From Apiosordaria backusii (taxonomy: Eukaryota > Ascomycota > Sordariomycetes > Sordariales > Lasiosphaeriaceae), in the NCBI GenBank assembly GCA_030549205.1, contig JAUKTV010000004.1, forward strand, positions 744,001-808,000: 64,000 nucleotides of DNA, written 5' to 3'. The notes below the pieces were generated by a model. It saw only the letters and a list, made by a program, of their open reading frames with translations, made no database searches and was not told where the DNA came from. Positions 11,485 through 21,878 of the stretch are shown in pieces; the first letter of the stretch is position 1, and every line of letters begins with the position of its first letter. The position numbers and the translations under genes were made by a program.

Positions 11485-13967
11485 CTAGGTCTGCAGAATG
11501 TCGCGGTCCTCCTCGGTCGGCGGCGCGGGCGTGTCCTGTGTCATGTAGTCCTCGCCCTTCTCAAACATGGCTCCGGGTCCTTGGTAAGCCGGCACCGCAA
11601 TCGTCGCCGTGGTGCTCACACTGGGGGAACGAGATTCCACGGTCCTGGGGGTTGTCTTTCCTGACACGAGATCGGGGGCCTCTGCTAGAATCTTTTCTGC
11701 CGGGTTAGGCTTGATCGGTCTCGGGCTCACCACTGGAGGTGAGGGGGCAACATAAGTAGGCGACCTCACATCTTCGGATCCGAATGGCAACGGACGGTGG
11801 GGGATCTCCTTTCCATCCACACTAATGCTCTCCTGAGTCTGACCGGCTCCACTGGCACCCAGCTTCTCCAACAACACCTCGGATTGCTGCTTAGCCAACT
11901 TCTGGAGTTGAGCGGCCGGGTCCTTCAGTAGTATACAGCGTTAGTAAAGTTACTTTGGTAGTTAGCAACACTTCGCACCACTCAGTAAATACATACCCAT
12001 TCGGCTTGAGCGGGAACACCCTCGGCAACAGGCAGCTGTTGGCCATTGTCATCAGCGTTGGCCCAGAATTGTTGCCTCCTGACCGGCGCGGGTGTGACCG
12101 GAAGGCTAGGACGGTCGTCCTCGGTGGGGAAGTCGGTTACCTTAATGGACCCTCTTCGTTCCTCGGTTTGTTCCTCCTGTCGTTCTCCGGAAGTCGATCT
12201 ACCAGGGCTTGCGGCTAAAATTTGGCTCCTAGACCTGCGGTGCCTTTGCATAGAGTCAACATAACGGTTAATCTGCGGTATCTCGTCCCAAGCGTTGCTT
12301 TGGCTGAAGGAGTTCCAGGCAGTCCCGCCGGGGGACGGAGCAGTTCGGATGGCTGGACCTAAGGGCGTAAACAATGGATTTCTTCTTCCCACAAGAGTCC
12401 GTCTTTGCTCACCAGGAGATTTCGGCGCCGGCGTCACAGGGGCCAGGGGATTCTCTGCAAACACCCGAGTAGGCCGCGGCTGGTTGTTTTCCCACGGGAA
12501 GACCGACTTTGGCTGCTCGCGTTCGCTCGGTACTTGATACCACATATTCTTGGGGGGACTGGGGTAACGCTCGGGTGCCTGGAATTGCGAAGTGTCCTGC
12601 GACATCTCGTAGTGAGTGCGGGGGAAGTTCGCGGCCTCGGGCTTGGAATCGGTCGGGGGAGATTGTCTTTGCGCGTCCCATCCTGTTCCTGGTTGTATGG
12701 TCTCAGTATATGCTTCTCCAGTCTCATTTGTTGTCACCTTGGGTTCCGCGGAAGTGTGTTCCTCCTGGTGGATAAGATCCTGACTCTCATGATGGACATG
12801 ATTGTCTCCAGAGTGGTATACATGATCCTGGTTCCCCTGGTGGTGGTCCTCTTGCGAGGGGGTAGGGGATTCCTGACCGTTGGGTTCGCCGGTGGGGACG
12901 ACATAACGGGTCGTTGGATTGTATTCTCCCTTGACAAAATACTGGACAATATTGGGTGCGTGTCCGGCCTGACCTGAAGTCAGCGTTTTCCTTTGGCCAC
13001 GGTGGTCCGGACCTACCTCTTTGCGGTAATGTCTGTCATAAACAGCCCACCACCTTCCAGTCATCTCATCGAAAGGTCCGCTTCCGCTGGAGCTCTCCCG
13101 TCCCTGTTTCCACGGCTTGTCGGATCCAATGAAGTGAATCATGTTGATGCTGGACTGGAAGTGGCGGTACGCGGGAACGTATTGGTAGTGAGCCGAGGGC
13201 GTAACATTGTAGGTGAAGCTGAGGCGGTTATACGTGTTTCCGAAATGCATATTCAACAGACCCTGATCAGCACCATCAAAGGAGATGCCCCTTTCGGCCA
13301 TAGCGACCATGGCATAGTAGTCGCCCATGTTGGGGGTCAAGGCCATGACACCCGTGTTGAACAAGTCGGGCCATCCGATATCGGGAGCGGCCGAGAAGGC
13401 GTGTGGGAGATCGAAGAGCTCATCAACAGCTCTGTAGGCAACAACGTCGGCGTCGATGTAGACAATCTTGCGGAACTGGGTCTGCTTCCATAGGTTGATC
13501 TTGGTAAAGGCCGAGTGGAGATCCGGGCGGTTCATCAGGAAGAGGTTGGCGGGCTTGCCATTGCGGATGCGATCGACATAGATGACATAGTCGTAGACAG
13601 TCTGCGCAACTGTTAGCATCGGTGCTTGTATTCTGGGGGGGTTCAGGAGAAGAGCGGGGAGCTTGCCTTGAGCTGTGCAATGACCTCAGTCGAGACGGTA
13701 TCAGGCGTAACAAGGATGGCGAGCTTCTTAGTGGTGCCAGCATCGCGTAACGAGTGCGCAAGGACAAGAGCACCTGGTAGGGTCAAGGTCAGCAACACAT
13801 ACAATCCAGAAGGCAGATAGCAACAAACTCACCAGGAAGATATGTGTCCGTCAGGAGGAGCTATTCCCAATTCCTGTGTCAGTTTCCGATGGTTACAACC
13901 ATTTGACCGAGAGAGAAGTGCCACTCACACTTGCGTACACGTCCTCCTTCTTCGTGGACGTAACCAT
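11485..13967 (-). CDS. Glycogenin-like glucosyltransferase (GT8), primer of glycogen synthesis
   Basis: Glycogenin glucosylates itself on Tyr from UDP-glucose and primes glycogen synthase. The N-terminal GT8 domain carries LLLTDTYLPGALVLAHSLRD, the DxD in YIDADVVAY, GWPDLFNTGVM and DGADQGLLN, and HFIGSDKPW. The start at 13967 (MVTSTKKEDVYAS) is fixed by splicing. Exons: 13929-13967, 13834-13861, 13667-13773, 11997-13601 and 11485 to about 11920. The intron 13602-13666 begins GC (AAG|GCAAGC...GCAG), a GC-AG intron. Exon 4 holds a possible 48-base, stop-free intron starting near 13014 after HYRKE. The last intron ends at either an AAG or a CAG acceptor, both in frame. A long disordered Ser/Pro/His region separates the catalytic domain from the C-terminus, where glycogenins bind glycogen synthase; that role is inferred here. 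Confidence 0.9.
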
Positions 13968-16828
13968 GGCGGCGGTGTCTTTGATGGCGAAGCTCGGGAC
14001 GTAAGTGTGTGTTGAGCAATAATGGTACAGTCAAAAGACAAGACAGCAACAATGGCAGATGACACAAGAGGACACAGACAAGACTGGAGACCGAACAAGA
14101 AGGGACAAGATACACGGGCCCGACTGGAGATGTTTAAAGATGGATCAGGATGTGGCAGGAAGACTGGAAGAGGATGGAAATGGGCCATAGCTTCCCTAGC
14201 TTGTTGTGCCGCAGCGCTAACAATTCTCACCCCTGGCGTTATCCATCCGTTATTGCCCTTGGGTACCCTACCACTACCTTGCCCGATGCCGTTGAAGTCG
14301 CAATTCCCGGCTGCATTTGCCTGACCGACAATGGCGATGTGCAACCCAACGGCAACCTTGATAGGTACTCACTTTTAGAGAAAATGCAATCGAATTCCTT
14401 CTTGCAGCGTGCAGCATGCGACATGGGTGGAAGCAATTGAAGTGGGGTTGCGGCAGGTTAATCAAGGACCCATTCTAGTGGCCACCCGTCTGCCTGTTTC
14501 TTTCTATCTGTGGGACGACTTCTTGTCGGAACAATTTGTTTGGTCCTTCTTCGCCTGATGATACGGCCTCAAGAGTAGCAAAGTTGAGTTGGGCCTGCTC
14601 TTTGGTCCGTTGAAGCGCTCTTTGGGTATCAAGAGACGTTGTAACGAAGAGCCCAGTGGGAGATCTTTGTGCCAAGACTTGGACGTCAACACCGTTTTTG
14701 ATGAGACATGGGTGGTGGCTTGCAGAACAACTTGCAGCGTCCCGTCACTGGTGGCGTGAGTTATTGTAACGCGATAAGGTCGAAAATACAGATTACTCTC
14801 CTTCTCAAAACATGCTAGTAATGCTGTAGAACCTACAATACCGGTATACGATTTTTCAACCGTACCAAAACCTCGACACACCGACCAGCTCCCAGTCCAG
14901 CGGTATCGCCGGCGTCACTTTGCCTGCCGGGATTAAAGTCTTGACAGCGTCTGGGGCCCACTATGGCGTTGGGCAACAGCGATCCAGCGGGGCACTTCAG
15001 CAGCGAAAGCGGGCCCAATTGCATCATCACAATTCTCGCTGAATCCTACCCCGCGCATCGTATTGAAAAATGCCCCGCATTCTCTCAATTGCATCTCTCT
15101 TTCACCAGTGGTTGTGGTGTTTTTATCAACCACTCTCTCTCCACTTTGATGCTCGCCCTCCCAGCCCGCCTTTGGGCTGCAATCTGAAATTCTAGAATCA
15201 CCACACAAAAAACTATGAGTGATATCAGTGAAACCCTCAAAAAAAACCACACACACACACATAGATACCCAACCATCAACTTTTGGCTCGGCCATATTAT
15301 TAGCCCCTCATCAATCCCAACCTCCCGTTACAGCCAGCTCACACTCGCATCTCTAGTGAGAACCCACCCACATGCATAGTGTATCTCTCAGCTGGCCCAC
15401 TTTCTATCTCCTCGTATGAGCAACACACCAAGAAAGATTGGAAAGATATCGAAACCTGACACTGGAGAAACGACTGGCGGTCTGGATTCCCGGCACACAC
15501 GTGGGGAGGGGGACGGGAGGGGCAATGGGTTTTGCGACCCCTCCATCAACGAAATCCAGTCATCGCAGTAGTAGTAGAGCCCAACTCGTCGACGCGCGGT
15601 CGATTCTGCACATGAGGCGACCCCTTTGAGCCCCTGAACAGGAGCCCCTCGACAGTGGAAACAATCGTGAGGTCTTTGGGCCTGACTGCCTACCCCTGAA
15701 TTAGACCAAACTGTGTGGCCCAGAATCACTCTGGGAAATACTCTTTAGTCATGAGGCTACATGTCGTAGAATCATTCAGGTTGAGACGTGCCTTGTTCAA
15801 AGAAGAGACCTCCTGTACCCGACGTCTACCGGTCCGGCAGGGTACCACTCACCGGTAGACGAGCCACGGACCCGGGCCTATCAACCTAGATTTCAACGAT
15901 AAAACGCAACCCAGTCTTTCACGCCCGCCCTGTCTACAGTGTGTAATGACTCTCTCTCAAGTGACATAATGGCCGTTGAAGATCGGCATTGAGCTGCCCA
16001 CACAAACTTTATTTTTCCCTTTTGTTCTGTTGACCTTCTCAACACACGGCACAACAAATGATGGACCAAACTTCCCACAAGCCATCGTCTACTACACAAA
16101 AAGTCTCCCTCCTGGGGTATATATATATACATGAAGCTTCAAAATTTATAGTTAGGATTCTCATTTATCTTGTTATCTGCTTCTCATATGCTCATGAGGG
16201 AATGATAACAGCAGAAAATCAGATTGAGCTCTCAAGAAACTCGATGAAACTCAACATTTCTCTTCTATGTATAACGTGCCCAGCCTTCCACCAGTCATCT
16301 AGAGAATGGCGAGTCAATCTATGTACATACCTACCATGCCACTCAGCCCATCCCATACCTCACTTACTCACTTGTCCAGGCGACTCACTCATTTATCTAC
16401 CTGGTATCCACCCTTAACACTCACCCTCAGTCACTCAATCCCCCACTTCCACGAACCACCATATCTCCCTCAAAAGATCTGGAGATCCCATAGCTTCTCT
16501 CTTTCGTTACACTGTATACCCATCATAAAGAGCTACGTATCACAGTGACTACCCATCCTTCCTGGCAAGTGGCAGCAGGGGAGAAAATGAACGAGAACAC
16601 AAAGCTTAGCGATGGAGTGCGTTTTGGAGTCTCTAATGAGTTAACGAGCTTGACTTATGTGATTGCCTTCATTTTTTTTGAGGTAGAGAACAAATAACCC
16701 ACCTCACTAAGCCTTTTCAATATGCTAAACAGACCACAAAACAACAAGATCAGAGAGAGAGGCTATCAAGTACATCAACATTATCGTACACCATCCCTTC
16801 CCCCTTAGGTATTCTCCCCCTAATCCCC
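13968..16828. other. Gene-poor 2.9 kb stretch
   Basis: Nothing recognisable as protein or structured RNA was found. It contains a CA microsatellite at about 15249-15262, an 11-bp inverted repeat (15823-15861) and an AT-repeat near 16120. Short ORFs on both strands lack domains and coding character. It should include the glycogenin promoter on the left and the 3' flank of the CDF gene on the right. A long non-coding transcript or a decayed element is possible but unsupported. Confidence 0.5.
15823..15861. repeat. 11-bp perfect inverted repeat with 17-base spacer
   Basis: The left arm CGTCTACCGGT (15823-15833) and right arm ACCGGTAGACG (15851-15861) are exact reverse complements. It may be a dimeric regulator site or a hairpin; function is unknown. 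Confidence 0.7.
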
Positions 16829-18265
16829 TCACATATCCTTCTTAACCCCATGCTCCGGCTTATGCGTAGTCTCATAATCAACATGCACATACGCCCTCTC
16901 CACATCCGGCAGCTGCTCCAGCTTCATCTGCAGCTCCTCCGCCACATCGTGCGTCTCCCTCAAGCTCGCCCCCGCATCCATCACCACATCCACCTCCGCA
17001 ATCAGCCTCGGGCCACTGTGATACGCCCTCACAGTATCAATCTGCCTAATCAGTGGCGAATGCGTCACGCACACATACGTAATCAGCTGTTGAACCTCCA
17101 CGCTCGCCACCACGCCCACAAGCAGCAAAAACTCTGTAAACGCCGTCCTGAGCCACAAGCCCGAGATGACCACCGACAGGAAAATCGCTCCCGCTGGATC
17201 CAACCACCAAATCAACTTCGACCCACCAACCGAAGTGAGGATACCAAACCCATTGACAAGCAAATCATTCCTGTGATCTTGCCACAAGATCCGGACTTGC
17301 GAGTACTTGTCCTTGATCCCCCACGTATACAAAAACAATGCAAACTTTGTCGCAAACGCCGCCCCCACGGCAATAATCGACGGCAGGTGAAAATTCTTGA
17401 GCTGGTCATCCCCGTTGTGCTCGGCCAAATCCCTCGCCGCAAAGCTAATAATGATCATGCTCACGGCCGTCATCAAAAAACAAAAAACGATATTCCCCAC
17501 TGTCTCCAACCTCGCTCTCCCTGCGGGAAAGCGGTTCGGATCAACCCTTTTTACTGCTCTGTTGGTGAGAATCAAAGTGACGTTGCTCATCGGGTCGAAG
17601 ATCGCGTCTGCCATGGTGGTGAAGAGGGATAGCGACCCTGAGGAAATCGCAGCGTAGACTTGGAGGACGGTGAGGACTACGTTGGCGGCTAGAGAACCCC
17701 AGATGGCGATTTGGAATTTGAGGTGGTCTTCACCGTGTTCTTGCTTTGCTTCGGCGCGGTGCTCCTCGACGGTCTTGAGCATTCTTTCGATGGTCTCATT
17801 TTGGGCTTCGTAAAATCCCCGGAGTTGCCTTGCTTGGGTTGCGTTGCGACCAAAGGGTTTCATATATGAGAATGTACTGCTTTTTTGCGATCCGGAGCCA
17901 GGGCTGGAAGGCGCGTCCCGTTTCCTTGAGGTGTTGGCTTTGATCTCGGCGAGTTCTTGTTCGGTTTTGTAGCGCTGGGAGAGACCGTAGGGATCGTTCC
18001 CGGCTCCAACAAGGGGGAAGCGGCCGGCTCGTTGAGATTCAACTTCTACATCTGGGCGATGAGGGTGGCGGGCGACGGCAGCATCGTCGCCGCCGTCTGT
18101 GGCTTCGATGGCGGTGCTGTTAGCACCTTCGATGCCGATTCGGGTCATGGGTGCCGCGGGGGAGGTTGCTCGCGATCGGGACAGTCGGGGGGTGTTAGCC
18201 GTTTCGGACTGGGTTTTGAACGCGTGCGGGTGGAAGGAGATGCTGGCTGAGAGGTCTGGCTCCAT
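16829..18265 (-). CDS. Cation diffusion facilitator (CDF) divalent metal transporter
   Basis: CDF proteins export Zn, Mn, Fe or similar metals from the cytosol into organelles or out of the cell by proton exchange. The start at 18265 (MEPDLSAS) is preferred; an in-frame ATG at 18382 would add 39 residues that look like translated 5' UTR. The N-terminal ~190 residues are polar and disordered. About six membrane segments follow, beginning FQIAIWGSLAANVVLTVLQ. The metal-site motifs are DAIFD in TM2 and HRNDL in TM5; the DxxxD form in TM2 resembles Mn/Fe-type members instead of the HxxxD of Zn transporters. A C-terminal ferredoxin-like cytosolic domain ends in VHVDYE. Metal choice cannot be settled from sequence. 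No intron is evident. Confidence 0.9.
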   Translation of the reverse strand: MEPDLSASISFHPHAFKTQSETANTPRLSRSRATSPAAPMTRIGIEGANSTAIEATDGGDDAAVARHPHRPDVEVESQRAGRFPLVGAGNDPYGLSQRYKTEQELAEIKANTSRKRDAPSSPGSGSQKSSTFSYMKPFGRNATQARQLRGFYEAQNETIERMLKTVEEHRAEAKQEHGEDHLKFQIAIWGSLAANVVLTVLQVYAAISSGSLSLFTTMADAIFDPMSNVTLILTNRAVKRVDPNRFPAGRARLETVGNIVFCFLMTAVSMIIISFAARDLAEHNGDDQLKNFHLPSIIAVGAAFATKFALFLYTWGIKDKYSQVRILWQDHRNDLLVNGFGILTSVGGSKLIWWLDPAGAIFLSVVISGLWLRTAFTEFLLLVGVVASVEVQQLITYVCVTHSPLIRQIDTVRAYHSGPRLIAEVDVVMDAGASLRETHDVAEELQMKLEQLPDVERAYVHVDYETTHKPEHGVKKDM

Positions 18266-19436
18266 TGCGGTTGTTCGGTAAATCACGAGCAGGTGCAGGA
18301 TGGGAAAAAGTAGATTGAAATGCTGCGGTGTTTCCTTCCTGATATAGAGATGGGGGGGCCGAGAGCGCAAGGTAGGATCCACCCGTGATGTGTCAACGGA
18401 TGGGTATCGCGATGATCAGATAAGATGAACGCGTGGAGAAATTGTCGTTGGCGAGTTCAAAGCTTGGGATGAGCTCCCAGGTTGATGGAAAAGGGTCGGG
18501 GAACTTGATGGACCCAACCTTTTTCGATGAATCAGAAAAAGATCTGGAATCCAGAACTGGGGATGTCGCAGACGTTCTTGTATCAGGGGGTTGTGATGTT
18601 GGAACCGTGCGCCGTCAACCCACGCACAGGACCTGCCTGACCCTTACCTAGCTTCGAAACGTGTTTAGCAAGATGGGGTTTACATCTGGACTCCAGCTTC
18701 TTGGTGGTTGATCCTGCCCGCACGGTGTCCACTGTGCGTCTGTGATTTGGTAGATCGACGACGGCAGCTGCAAACGAAATGCGCGATGCGACGCTTGCGA
18801 CGGGCGCGGGATGATGGGGGAGAGGAAAAAGAACTCCGCTGTCGGTGTCGGCGGGGGGCAAGCGGGCTCCAAATGTCCGGGGGTCATTCATTGTGATGAG
18901 GGAGCGTCAAAGCCAGATAGATGGTGCTACAAAGTTGTCGAGAGTATCATATCTGGACACATCTCTTGGATAATTCATCCAGGTAAAGATGGAGTTGAGG
19001 CTGAGCAACGGGCAGCTAAGGGCATGGTTCGACCTTCCATTTCGACTTTAAACTTTTGGGTGTTTCTTCAGTGGGTTCCAGGGGGTGGCGGCGGGGTCGT
19101 TGGTCGGTGGTGACGAGGGGCCGATAGGTGTCTTTATTCGCAGGTTGCTGAGGAGGCCTCTTGAACAGAAACCAAATCGAACAACTCAGATATCAAGGAT
19201 ATGTACGCGGCGGACTGTCTTCCCCTTATAAAAGCTTCCATGCAACGGTTTTGCGGGGCCCCAGACATGAGTCGGGACAGCTCGGAACTATTTTCTAGCA
19301 CTTGACGGGTGAACTGCCAAAGCCATCCTGACATGTCAAGGCCCACTATTCACCGTGGGTCCGGGTGTAACTTAGGCGACGCTTTGTTGAACATCAGGTG
19401 TCATGATTGATAGATCTAGGAAATATAGTGTAAATC
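18266..19436. other. Intergenic: CDF promoter region
   Basis: About 1.2 kb upstream of the CDF start, ending at the 3' end of the hydrolase gene. No convincing ORF, RNA or repeat was seen. Confidence 0.5.
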
Positions 19437-20508
19437 TCAGAGCTTAGCCTCGGTCTTCTGGCTCCGCTCACCCTCAAGAACCGCGATGGCGACCTCCTCC
19501 TGGACCTTCAGGGTCTCATCAGTCTTGACCACCTCAGGCTCTCTCTCATCGCCCCCAGTCCGTTCCAATATCCAGTTAGCAACATCCTCAAAGAACTCCC
19601 CACTACACTCCCCATCGCAATGCAACTGATGGAACCACCCCTCATACGCCCTCAAAGTCCGATCCTTTACCCCGCCGGCACATTGTTCAAACCACTCCTT
19701 TGTAGCCTCAAACCAAGTAACCTTGTCCGCCGTCCCATGCCCAACCCACAAACTCTGCACCACACCCTCTTTACCCAGCTTTATCTTCCCCTGCTGTAAA
19801 TCGTTCGTGCGATCCAGCAGCCCAGCAAATCCCTCAAGCGTCCCAGTATCATGCATCAGTTGATCTTCCTTGATACTCGTTTGCACATATTTATCCCTCG
19901 TTATATTCTCCACGGCAATCTTATGAACAAGCTGAAAATGCGGCATCAGTCTCCCGGCCAGTCTCCCAAGGGCGATCTTCAACCGCGACGGTCTTTCTTC
20001 AGGCGAGAAACCAATGAATGGCGCTTCGAGGAGGAATCCCCGGGCCTTTTTCACCAGGGATTCATATTCGGGGTCAGCAGCGAAGGTGACGACTTGTCCA
20101 CCACCCATTGAATGGCCCATTACAAAGACTGGTTCTTGACTGCCGGGGGTGCCGAGAAGATGGGGTTGTGAAAGGAAGGCAGCGATGTCAGATAAGACTT
20201 GGGAGGTTTGGCCGGTAAGTCCCTTTTCGGCAGGTTTCTTGACTGAGCGGCCCCACCCTCTCTGGTCAAAGCCATATACGGCGATTCCTTTGGAGGCGAG
20301 GTGGGAGAAGAAGGCTGGATACCGGTTGATATGGTCGGAGAAGCCGTGAATGAAGACAAGCTTGGCTTTAGGACTACCGTTGTCAGGCTGGATATGGGGT
20401 TAGTGAAAGGGGATGAAGGAGGGGGAGGGGGGAACAACGGACAAGCCATGACTTGGTGTAGAGCTCTGCTCCCGAGATGGTGAGTGTGCCTTCTTGTTCG
20501 AGGACCAT
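19437..20508 (-). CDS. Monoacylglycerol-lipase-like serine hydrolase (alpha/beta fold)
   Basis: The protein resembles Yju3/MGLL lipases that cleave monoacylglycerols on lipid droplets or membranes. Two exons (20443-20508 and 19437-20387) give 338 residues. The 55-base intron 20388-20442 has a GTCCGT donor and a CACTAAC branch site and joins KSWL to PDNG. Landmarks in order are FIHGFSDH (oxyanion loop), FDQRGWGRS, the nucleophile elbow GHSMGGG, the acid region VGHGTADKV with candidate Asp, and the His in EGWFHQLHCD. The start gives MVLEQEGTLTISGAELYTK, as in fungal homologues. The last ~35 residues are Glu/Lys-rich and lie outside the fold. Substrate is inferred from the family. Confidence 0.88.
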
Positions 20509-21878
20509 TTCGATAATTTGATTATGCTTGGTGGATGATGGGAAGACGGTATATATTGGGTATCAAAACGATGCGAGGATAAAAACACGATGGAAGAGAA
20601 GAACAAAAATGAAAAGAAGGCGCTGGGATTAAAAAGGTATGATGAACCACAAGACAAGACATTACATTGGTCGCTTTTGTCGGGGGCGTTTCATTGTGCC
20701 TTGCCTTGCCTTGCATACCGAAATGTCGTGTGGCACGAGCGTCTTTTGCCAAGGATTTGATCCAACTTCGCACACATGCACACCAACCAAAGGCCTGAAT
20801 ATACATTTCGTTGTCAATTAACCGACCACCACATGCTCAGGCCTAAGAAAAAGTGGTGTATAGGGAATTTTCTTCTGTTTTTGGCCATGTTTTGGTGTGT
20901 TGGTTGTTGAAGTTGTAGTCTCTCTGTAACAGCTTTTCTGCCTCGGCACCTAGGTATGTCGGCACCTAGGTATGTAGGCACCTAGGTATGTAGGCACCTG
21001 AGATGCAAGGCACAACATGTGGGGCTGCGGCTGGGGATCAGGCCATTCCTCGTTCACGTGCCAATAATTCGACGTCAACCTTCGGTATTTTGGAGGTGCG
21101 TTTGAGGACCATGGGAAGGAATTGAAAAGCTTGTTGCGGAAACTGGACCTCCATTTCTTCCATCGATACAACCAACGATACAGAACAAGCTATGGATGGG
21201 ATCACGTCCAGCACTACGGATAGCGCGACGTTGGACCACACGGGTCCCCGCCAAGCACCCATGGCCAATTCACCTAGGGCCTGACATCTCCACAGGACCT
21301 CTAGTGTATCGCTAGTGGTAATCTTGGCATGCTTCAAGATGACATAATTAGACAAGTGACACAAACTGCAGCCCCCCCCCCTGATCCTCTTCACTTCCCT
21401 CAAATTTTAAGCTTCTACGAGGTTGATGATAGGGTTGGTGGTTGGCCAAGTGGTTGTCCACGGCTGTGGGCGTTGAGAGCAATGGATGTTACGGATGTGA
21501 TGAAGTTGAAGATATTCAGGGGCTACGTATAACCCTAACCCTCTCTAAAAAAACCAATGCTTACCCTTGAAAAGCCCCCTATTTGATTATCAGAAGAGAC
21601 TTACACTATTTATTCTGTTTCTAGATGTAGTTGAGACGACGATATCAAGGAAAAGTTGATTTCAAAATTAAAGGCATAGAATAAGGCTTTGAAGTGAAGC
21701 ATTAAAGTAAGGTACCTTTGTTTGAGATAAACATCAATAGTGTATGTTCTTCAAACACACGTTTTATCCATTATTTTGAAGCGACCTATTATCCGATAAT
21801 GAACTGTACAACTGATTACCCCCATGTTTGAGGTTAGGTAGGCAAGTAGGTGCGGTAAGTAACTACGTAGGTAATTAC
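20509..21878. other. Intergenic between hydrolase and Ser-rich protein genes
   Basis: Contains a 16-base tandem repeat (20945-20992) and two telomere-like units TAACCC at 21530-21543. Small ORFs, including a minus-strand one at 21038-21403, have no recognisable domain and are not called. Confidence 0.5.
20945..21000. repeat. 16-base tandem repeat, three full copies plus a partial
   Basis: The unit GGCACCTAGGTATGTA occurs at 20945, 20961 and 20977 (the first copy ends in C), followed by a partial GGCACCT at 20993. Each unit contains the palindrome CCTAGG. Confidence 0.85.
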
